The notes below the pieces were generated by a model. The model made no database searches and was not told where the DNA came from. It saw only the letters and a program-made list of their open reading frames with translations. Below are positions 22,980 to 35,797 of a stretch of 64,000 nt of DNA, piece after piece. A program made the position numbers and the translations under genes. Position 1 is the first letter of the stretch. Each line of letters starts with the position of its first letter. Origin of the DNA: Morinoia aosen (taxonomy: Eukaryota > Arthropoda > Malacostraca > Amphipoda > Talitridae); assembly GCA_030386875.1 (NCBI GenBank), contig CM059556.1:37798964-37862963 (forward strand), in the 5' to 3' direction.

Positions 22980-23395
22980 GTGAGCAATGCGCCTGAGTGA
23001 TGCAATCGGACAATGCGCAAGTGAGTGAACTGTGTTCGTGAGAAACGCGTGAGTAATGATGTGAGGCGCGCGAGTAACTCATGAGTGAGGCATGCGAATA
23101 ACGCCTGAGTAATACAGCTGAGCATTGCGCAAGAAAAATGCGTGATGCCTGGTTTTGAGTAACTCGTGAGTTATGTGTGTGAGTAACACGTGAGTCATGC
23201 ACGTAGATAACGCGTGAGTATTGTACGTCAGTAACGAATGAACAATGCATTTGTGCAACGTGTGAGTATTGTATGTGAGTAACGCGTGAGTAATACACGT
23301 GGGAAACGCGTGAGTAATGCGCAAGAGCAGCCTGTGAGCAATTCCTGCGAGTAATGCAAGGCCGTACACCAACACATTCACTGATCACTCACTAC
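22980..23395. repeat. Degenerate GTGAGTAA(C/T)GCGT-type tandem repeat
   Basis: Irregular units built from GTGAGTAATG, GCGTGAGTAA and AACGCGTGAG repeat at roughly 16-22 bases over 400 bp. Three long antisense frames (to 150 codons) come from this repeat and are not genes. Confidence 0.75.
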
Positions 23396-23432
23396 CGAGG
23401 AAGTTCGCTTAGACAGACTTTCCATGATTCTC

Positions 23433-23842
23433 CGCTAAGGGGGATACAACTATTGTATCTATGGGAATTAGCGCTCACAAGGGGAAAATGAGAGGGCCCG
23501 AGCTGAGAGTGAGGTAGGCCTTCTTTTTTGTTGAAAGAGAATATTTTTTGTTATGTTAAAGAACCACCTTTTTCAGTTTAATACTGTCCTGTTTTTTGGC
23601 ACCTCAGACTTTCTTCTTCAATTTAAATCTTACAACATGAACTTCTTTCTCAACTCACTGTTTCTATGCTTCTTCTGCATAGGTTCCTCATTCTCTTTTC
23701 TCCATGCTGGTAAAACTAGGAATATAATAATAATAATATCTCCATGCTAAATGGTGTCTTCCTCCTTCCTCTCCTTGATACGCCCTTTTTTGTAGCGTTT
23801 AGGGAGGCTCAAACCAACTTATAATCTTAATCTAATCTCAAT
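23433..23842 (+). mobile_element. Short retroposon, copy 3
   Basis: The body matches copies 1 and 2 (GGGGGATACAACTATTGTATC start, GGGAGGCTCAAAC and TAATCTAATCTC at the end). The flanks CTTTCCATGATTCT and CTTTCAATGACTCT are a diverged target duplication. Confidence 0.75.
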
Positions 23843-24034
23843 CTTTCAATGACTCTTTACTAAAGGAGAACATCTCAGAGCGCAGAATTCGCAAGTATTT
23901 CACGATTTCTCCTAGAAATGTATGGGATGTATATGACCGTATAATTTCATTTTCCCTTGGCACGATCTCGGCATATCACATGGTGTCGCTTGACAGTATA
24001 TAGCAACTTTGCCACTAGTGGTGCATTGAGGCGT

Positions 24035-27000
24035 TATTGTATGCACCTTACATAGTAACTTGTACCGCAACTCACGTAGTGACATTGTACCGCACCCTAC
24101 ATAATGACAGTGTACCGCACCCTACATATGACAGTGTACCGCACCCTACATAATGACAGTGTACCGCACCCTACATATGACAGTGTACCGCACCCTACAT
24201 AATGACAGTGTACCGCACCCTACATAATGACAGTGTACCGCACCCTACATATGACAGTGTACCGCACCCTACATAATGACAGTGTACCGCACCCTACATA
24301 TGACAGTGTACCGCACCCTACATAATGACAGTGTACCGCACCCTACATATGACAGTGTACCGCACCCTACATAATGACAGTGTACCGCACCCTACATAAT
24401 GACAGTGTACCGCACCCTACATATGACAGTGTACCGCACCCTACATAATGACAGTGTACCGCACCCTACATATGACAGTGTACCGCACCCTACATAATGA
24501 CAGTGTACCGCACCCTACATAATGACAGTGTACCGCACCCTACATAATGACAGTGTACCGCACCCTACATAATGACAGTGTACCGCACCCTACATATGAC
24601 AGTGTACCGCACCCTACATAATGACAGTGTACCGCACCCTACATAATGACAGTGTACCGCACCCTACATAATGACAGTGTACCGCACCCTACATAATGAC
24701 AGTGTACCGCACCCTACATATGACAGTGTACCGCACCCTACATAATGACAGTGTACCGCACCCTACATAATGACAGTGTACCGCACCCTACATATGACAG
24801 TGTACCGCACCCTACATAATGACAGTGTACCGCACCCTACATATGACAGTGTACCGCACCCTACATATGACAGTGTACCGCACCCTACATATGACAGTGT
24901 ACCGCACCCTACATAATGACAGTGTACCGCACCCTACATAATGACAGTGTACCGCACCCTACATATGATAGTGTACCGCACCCTACATATGACAGTGTAC
25001 CGCACCCTACATATGACAGTGTACCGCACCCTACATAATGACAGTGTACCGCACCCTACATAATGACAGTGTACCGCACCCTACATATGACAGTGTACCG
25101 CACCCTACATATGACAGTGTACCGCACCCTACATAATGACAGTGTACCGCACCCTATATAATGACAGTGTACCGCACCCTACATATGACAGTGTACCGCA
25201 CCCTACATAATGACAGTGTACCGCACCCTACATAATGACAGTGTACCACACCCTACATAATGACAGTGTACCGCACCCTACATATGACAGTGTACCGCAC
25301 CCTACATATGACAGTGTACCGCACCCTACATAATGACAGTGTACCGCACCCTACATAATGACATTGTACCGCACCCTACATATGACAGTGTACCGCACCC
25401 TACATAATGACAGTGTACCGCACCCTACATATGACAGTGTACCGCACCCTACATAATGACATTGTACCGCACCCTACATATGACAGTGTACCGCACCCTA
25501 CATAATGACAGTGTACCGCACCCTACATATGACAGTGTACCGCACCCTACATATGACAGTGTACCGCACCCTACATAATGACAGTGTACCGCACCCTACA
25601 TAATGACAGTGTACCGCACCCTACATAATGACAGTGTACCGCACCCTACATATGACAGTGTACCGCACCCTACATAATGACAGTGTACCGCACCCTACAT
25701 AATGACAGTGTACCGCACCCTACATATGACAGTGTACCGCACCCTACATATGACAGTGTACCGCACCCTACATATGACAGTGTACCGCACCCTACATATG
25801 ACAGTGTACCGCACCCTACGTAATGACAGTGTACCGCACCCTACATATGACAGTGTACCGCACCCTACATATGACAGTGTACCGCACCCTACATAATGAC
25901 AATGTACCGCACCCTACATATGACAGTGTACCGCACCCTACATAATGACATTGTACCGCACCCTACATAATGACAGTGTACCGCACCCTACATAATGACA
26001 GTGTACCGCACCCTACATAATGACATTGTACCGCACCCTACATAATGACATTGTACCGCACCCTACATAATGACATTGTACCGCACCCTACATAATGACA
26101 GTGTACCGCACCCTACATAATGACAGTGTACCGCACCCTACATAATGACATTGTACCTCACCCTACATAATGACAGTGTACCGCACCCTACATAATGACA
26201 GTGTACCGCACCCTACATAATGACAGTGTACCGCACCCTACATAATGACAGTGTACCGCACCCTAAATAATGACAGTGTACCGCACACTACATAATGACA
26301 GTGTACCGCACCCTACATAATGACATTGTACCGCACCCTACATAATGACAGTGTACCGCACCCTACATAATGACAGTGTACCGCACCCTACATATGACAG
26401 TGTACCGCACCCTACATAATGACAGTGTACCGCACCCTACATAATGACATTGTACCGCACCCTACATAATGACAGTGTACCGCACCCTACATATGACAGT
26501 GTACCGCACCCTACATAATGACAGTGTACCGCACCCTACATAATGACAGTGTACCGCACCCTACATAATGACAGTGTACCGCACCCTACATATGACAGTG
26601 TACCGCACCCTACATAATGACAGTGTACCGCACCCTACATATGACAGTGTACCGCACCCTACATAATGACAGTGTACCGCACCCTACATAATGACAGTGT
26701 ACCGCACCCTACATATGACAGTGTACCGCACCCTAGATAATGACAGTGTACCGCACCCTACATAATGACAGTGTACCGCACCCTACATATGACAGTGTAC
26801 CGCACCCTACATATGACAGTGTACCGCACCCTACATAATGACAGTGTACCGCACCCTACATAATGACAGTGTACCGCACCCTACATAATGACAGTGTACT
26901 GCACCCTACATAATGACAGTGTACCGCACCCTACGTAATGACAGTGTACCGCACCCTACATAATGACAGTGTACCGCACCCTACATAATGACAGTGTACC

Positions 27001-28620
27001 GCACCCTACGTAATGACAGTGTACCGCACCCTACATAATTACAGTGTACCGCACCCTACATAATGACAGTGTACCGCACCCTACATAATGACAGTGTACC
27101 GCACCCTACATATGACAGTGTACCGCACCCTACATATGACAGTGTACCGCACCCTACATAATGACAGTGTACCGCACCCTACATAATGACAGTGTACCGC
27201 ACCCTACATATGACAGTGTACCGCACCCTACATAATGACAGTGTACCGCACCCTACATAATGACAGTGTACCGCACCCTACATAATGACAGTGTACCGCA
27301 CCCTACATAATGACAGTGTACCGCACCCTACATAATGACAGTGTACCGCACCCTACGTAATGACAGTGTACCGCACCCTACATAATGACAGTGTACCGCA
27401 CCCTACATAATGACAGTGTACCGCACCCTACATAATGACAGTGTACCGCACCCTACATAATGACAGTGTACCGCACCCTACATAATGACAGTGTACCGCA
27501 CCCTACATAATGGCAGTGTACCGCACCCTACATAATGACAGTGTACCGCACCCTACATAATGACAGTGTACCGCACCCTACATATGACAGTGTACCGCAC
27601 CCTACATAATGACAGTGTACCACACCCTACATAATGACAGTGTACCGCACCCTACATAATGACAGTGTACCGCACCCTACATAATGACAGTGTACCGCAC
27701 CCTACATAATGACAGTGTACCGCACCCTACATATGACAGTGTACCGCACCCTACATATGACAGTGTACCGCACCCTACATAATGACAGTGTACCGCACCC
27801 TACATATGACAGTGTACCGCACCCTACATATGGCAGTGTACCGCACCCTACATATGACAGTGTACCGCACCCTACATATGACAGTGTACCGCACCCTACA
27901 TAATGACATTGTACCGCACCCTTCATATGACAGTGTACCGCACCCTACATATGACAGTGTACCGCACCCTACATAATGACAGTGTACCGCACCCTACATA
28001 ATGACAGTGTACCGCACCCTACATAATGACAGTGTACCGCACCCTACATAATGACAGTGTACCGCACCCTACATAATGACATTGTACCGCACCCTACATA
28101 ATGACAGTGTACCGCACCCTACATAATGACAGTGTACCGCACCCTAAATAATGACAGTGTACCGCACCCTACATAATGACAGTGTACCGCACCCTACATA
28201 ATGACAGTGTACCGCACCCTACATAATGACAGTGTACCGCACCCTACATAATGACAGTGTACCGCACCCTACATAATGGCAGTGTACCGCACCCTACATA
28301 TGACAGTGTACCGCACCCTACATATGACAGTGTACCGCACCCTACATAATGACAGTGTACCGCACCCTACATAATGACAGTGTACCGCACCCTACATATG
28401 ACAGTGTACCGCACCCTACATATGACAGTGTACCGCACCCTACATAATGATATTGTACCGTACCCTACATAATGACATTGTACCGCACCCTACATATGAC
28501 AGTGTACCGCACCCTACATAATGACATTGTACCGCACCCTACATAATGACAGTGTACCGCAGTCTACATAATGACAGTGTACCGCACCCTACATAATGGC
28601 ATTGTACCATACCTCACGTA
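24035..28620. repeat. 24/25-bp minisatellite, ~185 copies
   Basis: This is the largest array in the window, about 4.6 kb. The core GACAGTGTACCGCACCCTAC is nearly invariant. The two unit types differ by a single A: CATAATGACAG (25 bp) and CATATGACAG (24 bp, creating CATATG). The types are intermixed, with long pure 25-bp runs (for example about 25960-26380 and 27225-27580). Rare point variants include ACATTG for ACAGTG and TACGTAATG. Divergence is highest at both edges (before about 24100 and after about 28440). The 24-bp runs give short open frames on both strands, which are repeat artefacts. Confidence 0.97.
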
Positions 28621-29221
28621 ATGCCCAGTCTCCATGCTGAGAGCCTTTGCCCTCATTTCAACAGGCCCGCCCCTGATCTCATCCCGACCGCACAACGACG
28701 TGCGTTATCTCTCGATGATGACATGCGAAAACTCTTGTCCACTGACTGCCGTAGATACACAGTGCAAGTGAGACGGAATGCACGAGAGTACGGTGTGTTG
28801 AGGATGCACCCGAAATACACGCGTCTCTAGCGCCGTTCATTGTGTGCCGGAAATACACGAAATACCTGTATATCTGACAGCGTTTTGTGTGTGCAGGATA
28901 CATGCAAAAATACGCGTTTTAGCGGCTTTCATTGTAGACAAGATGCGAGATAAATACGTATCTAACAGCTTACGGAGTATCAATGATACACACAAAATAC
29001 ACACGGGTCTAACCTAACTACGTTCTTCGTATACTGGATAGAAACAATAAACATCTGGCAGCATGCAGAGTATACAGGATACACAGAAAACGCACACGCA
29101 ACGGCGTTCATCGTATAGTGGATAAAAATAAAATACACACGCGCCCGCTTGCGTTCATTGGATAGAGGGTGCAGAGTATCCGGCAGCATACGGAGTATCG
29201 AGGATACACGCAAAATGCGCA
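28621..29221. other. Boundary region between two minisatellites
   Basis: Loosely repetitive sequence with scattered GATACACG(C/A)AAAATACAC, GTGCAGAGTAT and GCGTTCAT motifs, perhaps decayed units related to the next array. The antisense frames here have no domain. Confidence 0.5.
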
Positions 29222-29705
29222 CGTTCCAGTAACTGCGTTCATTGCATAATAGATAGAAATAAAATGGCACGTCCCTGTAACTGCGTTCATTGCATAATAG
29301 ATAGAAACAAAATCCGCACGTCCCAGTGACTGCGTTCATTGCATAATAGATAGAAATAAAATGGCACGTCCCTGTAACTGCGTTCATTGCATAATAGATA
29401 GAAATAGAATGGCACGTCCCTGTAACTGCGTTCATTGCATAATAGATAGAAATAAAATGCGCACGTCCCTGTAACTGCGTTCATTGCATAATAGATAGAA
29501 ACAAAATCCGCACGTCCCAGTGACTGCGTTCATTGCATAATAGATAGAAATAAAATGGCACGTCCCTGTAACTGCGTTCATTGCATAATAGATAGAAATA
29601 AAATGCGCACGTCCCTGTAACTGCGTTCATTGCATAATAGATAGAAATAAAATGGCACGTCCCAGTGACTGCGTTCATTGCATAATAGATAGAAACAAAA
29701 TAGAC
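29222..29705. repeat. 48/49-bp minisatellite, ~10 copies
   Basis: Units contain CTGCGTTCATTGCATAATAG, ATAGAAATAAAAT and GGCACGTCCCTGTAA. Variants have GCGCACG or CCGCACG in place of GGCACG and CAGTGA in place of CTGTAA. The variants recur in an ordered way, suggesting duplicated blocks of several units. Confidence 0.92.
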
Positions 29706-29847
29706 ACGTGCCTGATTACGTTCCTCGTATAGAGGGTGCAGATAAAGTATGCTTTTATCACAATGCCCTCCTTTTATGGCATGTACAGACAAAATGCACA
29801 GCTGTCTAACAGCGTGTAGCGCCCTTTCATAAATCGGCTCCATGTTC

Positions 29848-30990
29848 GGCGCACCAACATTAACGCATTAATGCAGTTCGGCGCACCAACATTAATGCAT
29901 TAATGCAGTTCGGCGCACCAACATTAACGCATTAATGCAGTTCGGCGCACCAACATTAACGCATTAATGCAGTTCGGCGCACCAACATTAATGCATTAAT
30001 GCAGTTCGGCGCACCAACATTAACGCATTAATGCAGTTCGGCGCACCAACATTAACGCATTAATGCAGTTCGGCGCACCAACATTAATGCATTAATGCAG
30101 TTCGGCGCACCAACATTAATGCATTAATGCAGTTCGGCGCACCAACATTAATGCATTAATGCAGTTCGGCGCACCAACATTAACGCATTAATGCAGTTCG
30201 GCGCACCAACATTAATGCATTAATGCAGTTCGGCGCACCAACATTAATGCATTAATGCAGTTCGGCGCACCAACATTAATGCATTAATGCAGTTCGGCGC
30301 ACCAACATTAACGCATTAATGCAGTTCGGCGCACCAACATTAATGCATTAATGCAGTTCGGCGCACCAACATTAACGCATTAATGCAGTTCGGCGCACCA
30401 ACATTAATGCATTAATGCAGTTCGGCGCACCAACATTAACGCATTAATGCAGTTCGGCGCACCAACATTAATGCATTAATGCAGTTCGGCGCACCAACAT
30501 TAACGCATTAATGCAGTTCGGCGCACCAACATTAACGCATTAATGCAGTTCGGCGCACCAACATTAACGCATTAATGCAGTTCGGCGCACCAACATTAAC
30601 GCATTAATGCAGTTCGGCGCACCAACATTAACGCATTAATGCAGTTCGGCGCACCAACATTAATGCATTAATGCAGTTCGGCGCACCAACATTAACGCAT
30701 TAATGCAGTTCGGCGCACCAACATTAATGCATTAATGCAGTTCGGCGCACCAACATTAATGCATTAATGCAGTTCGGCGCACCAACATTAATGCATTAAT
30801 GCAGTTCGGCGCACCAACATTAATGCATTAATGCAGTTCGGCGCACCAACATTAACGCATTAATGCAGTTCGGCGCACCAACATTAACGCATTAATGCAG
30901 TTCGGCGCACCAATATTAACGCATTAATGCAGTTCGGAGCACCAATATTAACGCATAAATGCAGTTCGGCGCACCAACATTAATGCAGCG
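29848..30990. repeat. 32-bp minisatellite, ~36 copies
   Basis: The unit is TTCGGCGCACCAACATTAA(C/T)GCATTAATGCAG, given here in parts. The main variation is one C/T site: with T the unit contains the perfect palindrome TTAATGCATTAA. Otherwise units are almost identical until the last three. Confidence 0.95.
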
Positions 30991-32481
30991 ATGTTGACGT
31001 AATGTTTGAAGAGAAAATTTAAAAAATAAAGTGATGGGTGCATCCTTTTTGTTTGTATGATGGAATAATTTTACATATCAAATATTGTATGAGGGTTCAC
31101 TTACTCTTATTAGTTAACTGTGATTATTTCGCTCCATAATAATTCTGAATTAGATTAAATGTGCAAGAAATATGCTAAATTCAGTAACGTAAATTGAAGA
31201 CACCATGAATTTCATTGCGAACAATGACATTTTTCGTATCAAGTTAGAGGTTTTTTCCAATCGTTTCTATTAACTCTAATTTAATATTGATTTTACTATT
31301 ACAATTTTGAGGTACTCTCACGTCCACTTCGATAACGACATAATCAATTTTTTCTTCAACCATGGCACAATCCGCCATGCACAAATATTTCACATGACTC
31401 AATGATCATATTTTGCAACAACCTTTAAGGATGGCAATTTTTCAGTGCTCAAATTCTCTTTGAAACCTCAAACTTGCAAATTTTGGCTGAAAATAGCACG
31501 CAGCGTAGCCCGATGATGGCATCGAACGCTTTCGTGGCCGATCAGTGGAACTACTGACGGAATTGCTGCAGTGACAAGCGTAGCCACGTACTGTATACCT
31601 AATTTCGATGCATATGTTCCTTTGCATTGACATGAATTTTTTGGAAATTTGGGTTGTCATTATCAAAAGACTGGCTTGGCAAGAATTTTTGAGTATGACA
31701 AACTGCTAATTTTTCTGTACACCAATTTCTTAAAATCACCACGTATAATGCGAAGTTCTTATACGTAACTTTCATTTAGTATGTCATCACCTTCGCTGGC
31801 CGCCACAGCCAGCCATGTGCGCAAATAGTGATAACAAAAATTAGCATCATGCTGCCTTGAGTTCATCACGACCTCGAGTATCATAGATACGTGCAGTTAG
31901 GCAATACCATGGCTATATAAAGCACGGAACCTTTTCAGTTTTATCAGTGCATGCGAATTTTGCAACACGTGTTTTCATCCCTCCGAATTCCCCTCCGTTT
32001 TCGCAGTGCTCAGCAGATATATCTATAAAAACCCTAATGGGTACACAAAAAGTCTCTCCGCAGTAACTATTTTATGGCATCATCAATATTTATGAAAGAG
32101 TATAGGATTTCAAAAAAATATGTTTTGATTTTCAACAAGTTCCTGACTGGTTTTAAAACGTCGTTCTTCGTTTAAAAAATTGAACTGATTCTTTTGTCAT
32201 GATTAGCATGTCGACACGCTGACGGGCACACAATGATTGAGGACTACGGCTGATACCGTTCTGCACTTGCAATGGTAGTCAGCTAGCCCATCGGGAGAAT
32301 GAGAAAAAATGATTACAAAGAAGCTTTTTTTGAACGAAAAGAGACTTTCATCTAGCGTCATAACGCCACAAAAAAATTAGGAACCTAAAATATGCATTGC
32401 ACAGAGACTCATTAAATACCCATTATACGTGGCCCCCAAAATCGCAACAAGTTTGAGAGTTTAATGATTATATTATCACTA
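30991..32481. other. AT-rich unique sequence
   Basis: No supported gene. A 74-codon minus frame (31442-31666) has no motif. Confidence 0.4.
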
Positions 32482-32708
32482 CTAGTCCACCCCCTTTATT
32501 TGAAATAAAAAAGAGGGTGAAATGAGAGAAAGGCCGTAAAAAATATAAAAAATCAATCTCTCGACAGTAGATGAGGCCGCGTGAACACGGCCCGTCAAAA
32601 TATACAGGGCTGGAGCTTGTATCACAGATACGCTCATCACACACTGCAGGCTGGCTTCGGACAGACGGACGGACGGACGGACGGACGCGGCTCTTATTAT
32701 AGTATAGA
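32482..32708 (-). mobile_element. Helitron-like element, copy 7
   Basis: On the minus strand it runs from TCTATACTATAATAAGAGCC to GGACTAG, flanks A/T, with a (GTCC)n microsatellite next to the 5' end and the GTATC...GATAC dyad. It is one of the best-preserved copies. Confidence 0.65.
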
Positions 32709-33061
32709 TTTAACAGGTCACTACTCAATATTTAATATATGAATTCTCAATATTTAATGCTTCAATATTCAGTGTGTAATACCGGCACCATGTATAGCCA
32801 AAACCAGTTATGTATCCCACGGTCACATCCAAACCTTCTTTCTTCTGACAGAAAAGTGAGTCGCAAGCATAGCAAAATTGTAGTAAAATGGTTTTTAGTA
32901 GCTGAAAGACGAGGAGAGTTTCAAGGTCCCAAACTTTGAACCCCTCTTCTGACGATTTAAAGAAGCAGCGGATGTACAGCAGGATTCTAGAGGCCTCATA
33001 TTGCCTTGCATTCTCGTACCGTTAAATAGTACATCAGAGTTTTAAAACTTAGGGCAGTGTT

Positions 33062-33275
33062 GAATCTTACGGCGCTAACGCGTATCCTCAATGGGCTTAA
33101 CTGAAGTTCAATATTCAAAACATATTTATAGTTAATTGTAGTGAGGAATTTTTAAAATACCAAACCTTATTTGGATTATGCTTTCAATTAGCTTTCATTA
33201 AGTATTTATAAAAATTGAGTTAGTAAGCGCAGGTCGGTGGGCAGCATTATGAAAATCCCCTCTGACCACCATCGA
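33062..33275. mobile_element. piggyBac-like MITE, copy 4, decayed
   Basis: Order of blocks (AACTGAAGTTCAATATTCAA, AATTGTAGTGAGGAA, TTAGCTTTCATTAAGTATTTA, AAAATTGAGTT, GGTCGGTGGGCAGCAT) matches 16602-16825. Another fragment (GGTGACCCACCGGTGG) lies at about 33386-33405, so an insertion may split the copy. Confidence 0.5.
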
Positions 33276-33674
33276 AGGAAACGTGCTATGGTTGCCTTGG
33301 ATCTCTCAGTTGAGGAATCCAAGCATAAATCTTCTCTTTGACCTCACTTTAGATGAGCTGCTGCCTGACCACGGTAGCAGCTCGGTGACCCACCGGTGGT
33401 TACTGAGGAAATTCCCATTGTGTGAGGATCCCACCAGTGCTCGGAAGCTGCATTTTATTTATACTTAACCATAGCCAAATGGTGAAACGCTTCTAGTAAT
33501 TTTTATGCATTCGAAAGTTTAAGGTTGACGTTGACTTTAACTGGGGTCAAATTTCTAGCTTGAGTCTTGCAGGCTATAGTTAATCAAGGTGTTGGTAATT
33601 TTTTGCCTGCTCTCCGTTTGTCTGTTTGGTTGCAGAATTTATTTTGCATTTCTCTTACTTCTCTTTTTCGCAAT

Positions 33675-33855
33675 ACATCCCTGCTAGTGTAGGCGTAGGT
33701 ACTTTCCAGTTTCACAATACGTCTCTTCGAGTACAGGTTTACTCTACAGCTTCACAATACGTCTCTTCCAGTACAGGTTTACTCTCCAGCTTCAAAATAC
33801 GTCTCTTCGAGTACAGGTTTACTCTTCAGCTTCACAATATGTCCTTTCTAGTATA
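33675..33855. repeat. 40-bp tandem repeat, ~4 copies
   Basis: Units contain TTCACAATACGTCTCTTCGA then GTACAGGTTTACTCT(A/C)CAGC with period 40. Confidence 0.85.
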
Positions 33856-35525
33856 GGAGTATAATTTTCAAATTAGTTTTCCATCCATTTCGTGAGATTC
33901 CGTTCCCTGAGTTTTCAGTCTTGCCTGCAAAATTCAATTTTGTAATGAGCTGTAATGAGCTCAGAGAACTTCGCTCGTAAATTGTTTGTTTATCTTTATC
34001 TTTGGATGATTTTATCCGACGCTGCTCCTGACCTTCTTTTTCTAGTTTTCTACTTGATCTTCTAGCAAGAAATCCCATTCTTTGGTTATATCTAGAGTGA
34101 TGTCGCAAAATGCGGTAAGCAACACAACGCAAGAAATCTTAAGGAAATCATTACAATTTTAAAAACAATTAGCAGTTCATAATACATAATATAATGGACT
34201 ATTTTCAATTTTGCTGCCGCTTTTGAAAAGAGTCAGTTTTCTGTGTCATAAATTTAATATTTTTTATGAAACCCATTTTTTTTAATTCCATGCTAGCTAT
34301 ACTCGTGCATCCAAGGACTTTACATCCTTTAATTAGATCAAGGAAAGAAAATCAAAAAGATTTTCTCCCCTTGATCTAATTGCGTGATAGGATGCGTAAA
34401 ATTTTGAATTTTAATAAATACCTGTTTTTGTGAAGCAAGTGTATGTTACTGCAGAGTGTTTGTACTGCAGGCGAACTAGATATTACAATTAAATACTTGA
34501 TATTTTGCAGCACAGATACCGGTTATTTTGCTAAAAAAAATTCTGAGCAATTGGTAGGAAATCCTTATTTTTAGCATCAATAACATACGACGTTCGAAAA
34601 AACATTTTAAGTTCTGCCTTCATTACGATGCATCTTGCATCATTGCACAAAGAGCGTCGTTATCTCAATTGTCGCACAGGAATTTGCTTTAAGAAAATAT
34701 ATGAATTTAACTGCCACAGAAAGGAGTAAAATTTTTCAACGACATTTGCATTAATTTTCCATTTGGGGAGTTTCTGCAATCTGTTTCTCAGTTAGACAAC
34801 CCACTTCCTTCTTCAGCCCCCCATTTTACAAAGATGCTTACTTTTTTGAAGGATGATTGAATTCATTGAAATTTTGAGCAAAGAAACTTGTATTCCTACT
34901 ACAGATTGTATCAAGAAGTCCTTCGCCCATCAAACAATGAGAGACTCCATTAACGGCACAAGACAAGAAATCACCATTCAAGAGTCTTCGATAAGCTTGT
35001 TTACTTTCCCTTCCTGGTGCAGTGACGTAGCTGTTGTGGCCATGAAACTCCAGAGATCTGATGCAGATTTGATGCAACAATATTTGATGCCAAAGATGTG
35101 ATACAGATTTGGTGCCATTATATTTGATGCGGAAGGTCTGATGCCGGACCATGTGATGCAGGAGATCAGATAACCTCTGCGCCAATAGCAGTCCAAACTT
35201 TGTTCAATACCAATAAACTAAACAAAAGCTCAGTGACGTCAATTAGAATCCATAGACTGGATTTTGATGAAATTTACGTCGTTGCGGTGCCGCTGGGTGC
35301 GTAAGTTTGCTTGGAAGAACTTACGAGGCTAGCTGTTCCGTTACGACACGTGAATTGTCTAAAACTCTGTTCCCAGATGGTGAAATATAACGTTTATATG
35401 TTGATGTACCTATGCCAAAAGCGAGGGATGTACTGTTTTACCTCGCCCTTGCGTCTTGACAAATAAAATGCATCATTCATGTTTTGTGTATTTCAAATTG
35501 TCCATGAACAGCACGACACCTATAC
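33856..35525. other. AT-rich unique sequence
   Basis: No supported gene. At about 35050-35165 a degenerate GATGCAGATTTGATGC repeat explains the antisense 115-codon frame (34838-35185). A strong hairpin at 34331-34381 is listed separately. Confidence 0.4.
34331..34381. other. Strong 51-nt hairpin
   Basis: Arms AATTAGATCAAGG and CCTTGATCTAATT pair over 13 bp. After a 2x2 internal loop, AGAAAATC and GATTTTCT pair over 8 bp around a five-A loop. Beyond a mismatched stretch, TTTACATCC (about 34319-34327) can pair with GGATGCGTAAA (about 34390-34400). It could be a precursor-like hairpin RNA or a small foldback element. Confidence 0.6.
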
Positions 35526-35797
35526 CACGGTAGAGGAAACGAAGTAGGGTCATTCCTACGGGAGAAAATACACCTCCTCTTGTTAGGCTAGCCAATAGAA
35601 AGGCTTCATTTCAAACAAACTTTATGACGTCACCAAAACGCCATGTCGTTGGGCCAATAGCGGAGCTAGATTTGCGGGTAGCAGTGCTACCAGATGCAAT
35701 ATGAGCGCTGCTTTTGGTTCGTTGCCGTGACGTCAGCAAAACCACGCCGTCAACGGAAAAAAGACTGGTTTGAACCTACCTTGTTTCCTCTACCGTG
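35526..35797. mobile_element. hAT-like MITE, well-preserved copy
   Basis: The ends are CACGGTAGAGGAAACGAAG and CTTGTTTCCTCTACCGTG. The flanking octamers ACCTATAC and ACCTATAA differ at the last base only. The interior has TGACGTCA-type sites and two CCAATAG boxes in opposite orientation. Confidence 0.85.

Noticed and set aside
22826..23388. Overlapping minus-strand frames of 99-150 codons
   Set aside because: They come from a degenerate GTGAGTAA-type repeat and part of an hAT-like MITE.
24035..28620. Possible CRISPR-like array
   Set aside because: There are no spacers; units are directly contiguous with 24-25 bp period, in a eukaryotic genome without cas genes.
28980..29843. Minus-strand frames of 60-151 codons with repeated CNERSY-like peptides
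   Set aside because: They are translations of the 48/49-bp minisatellite.
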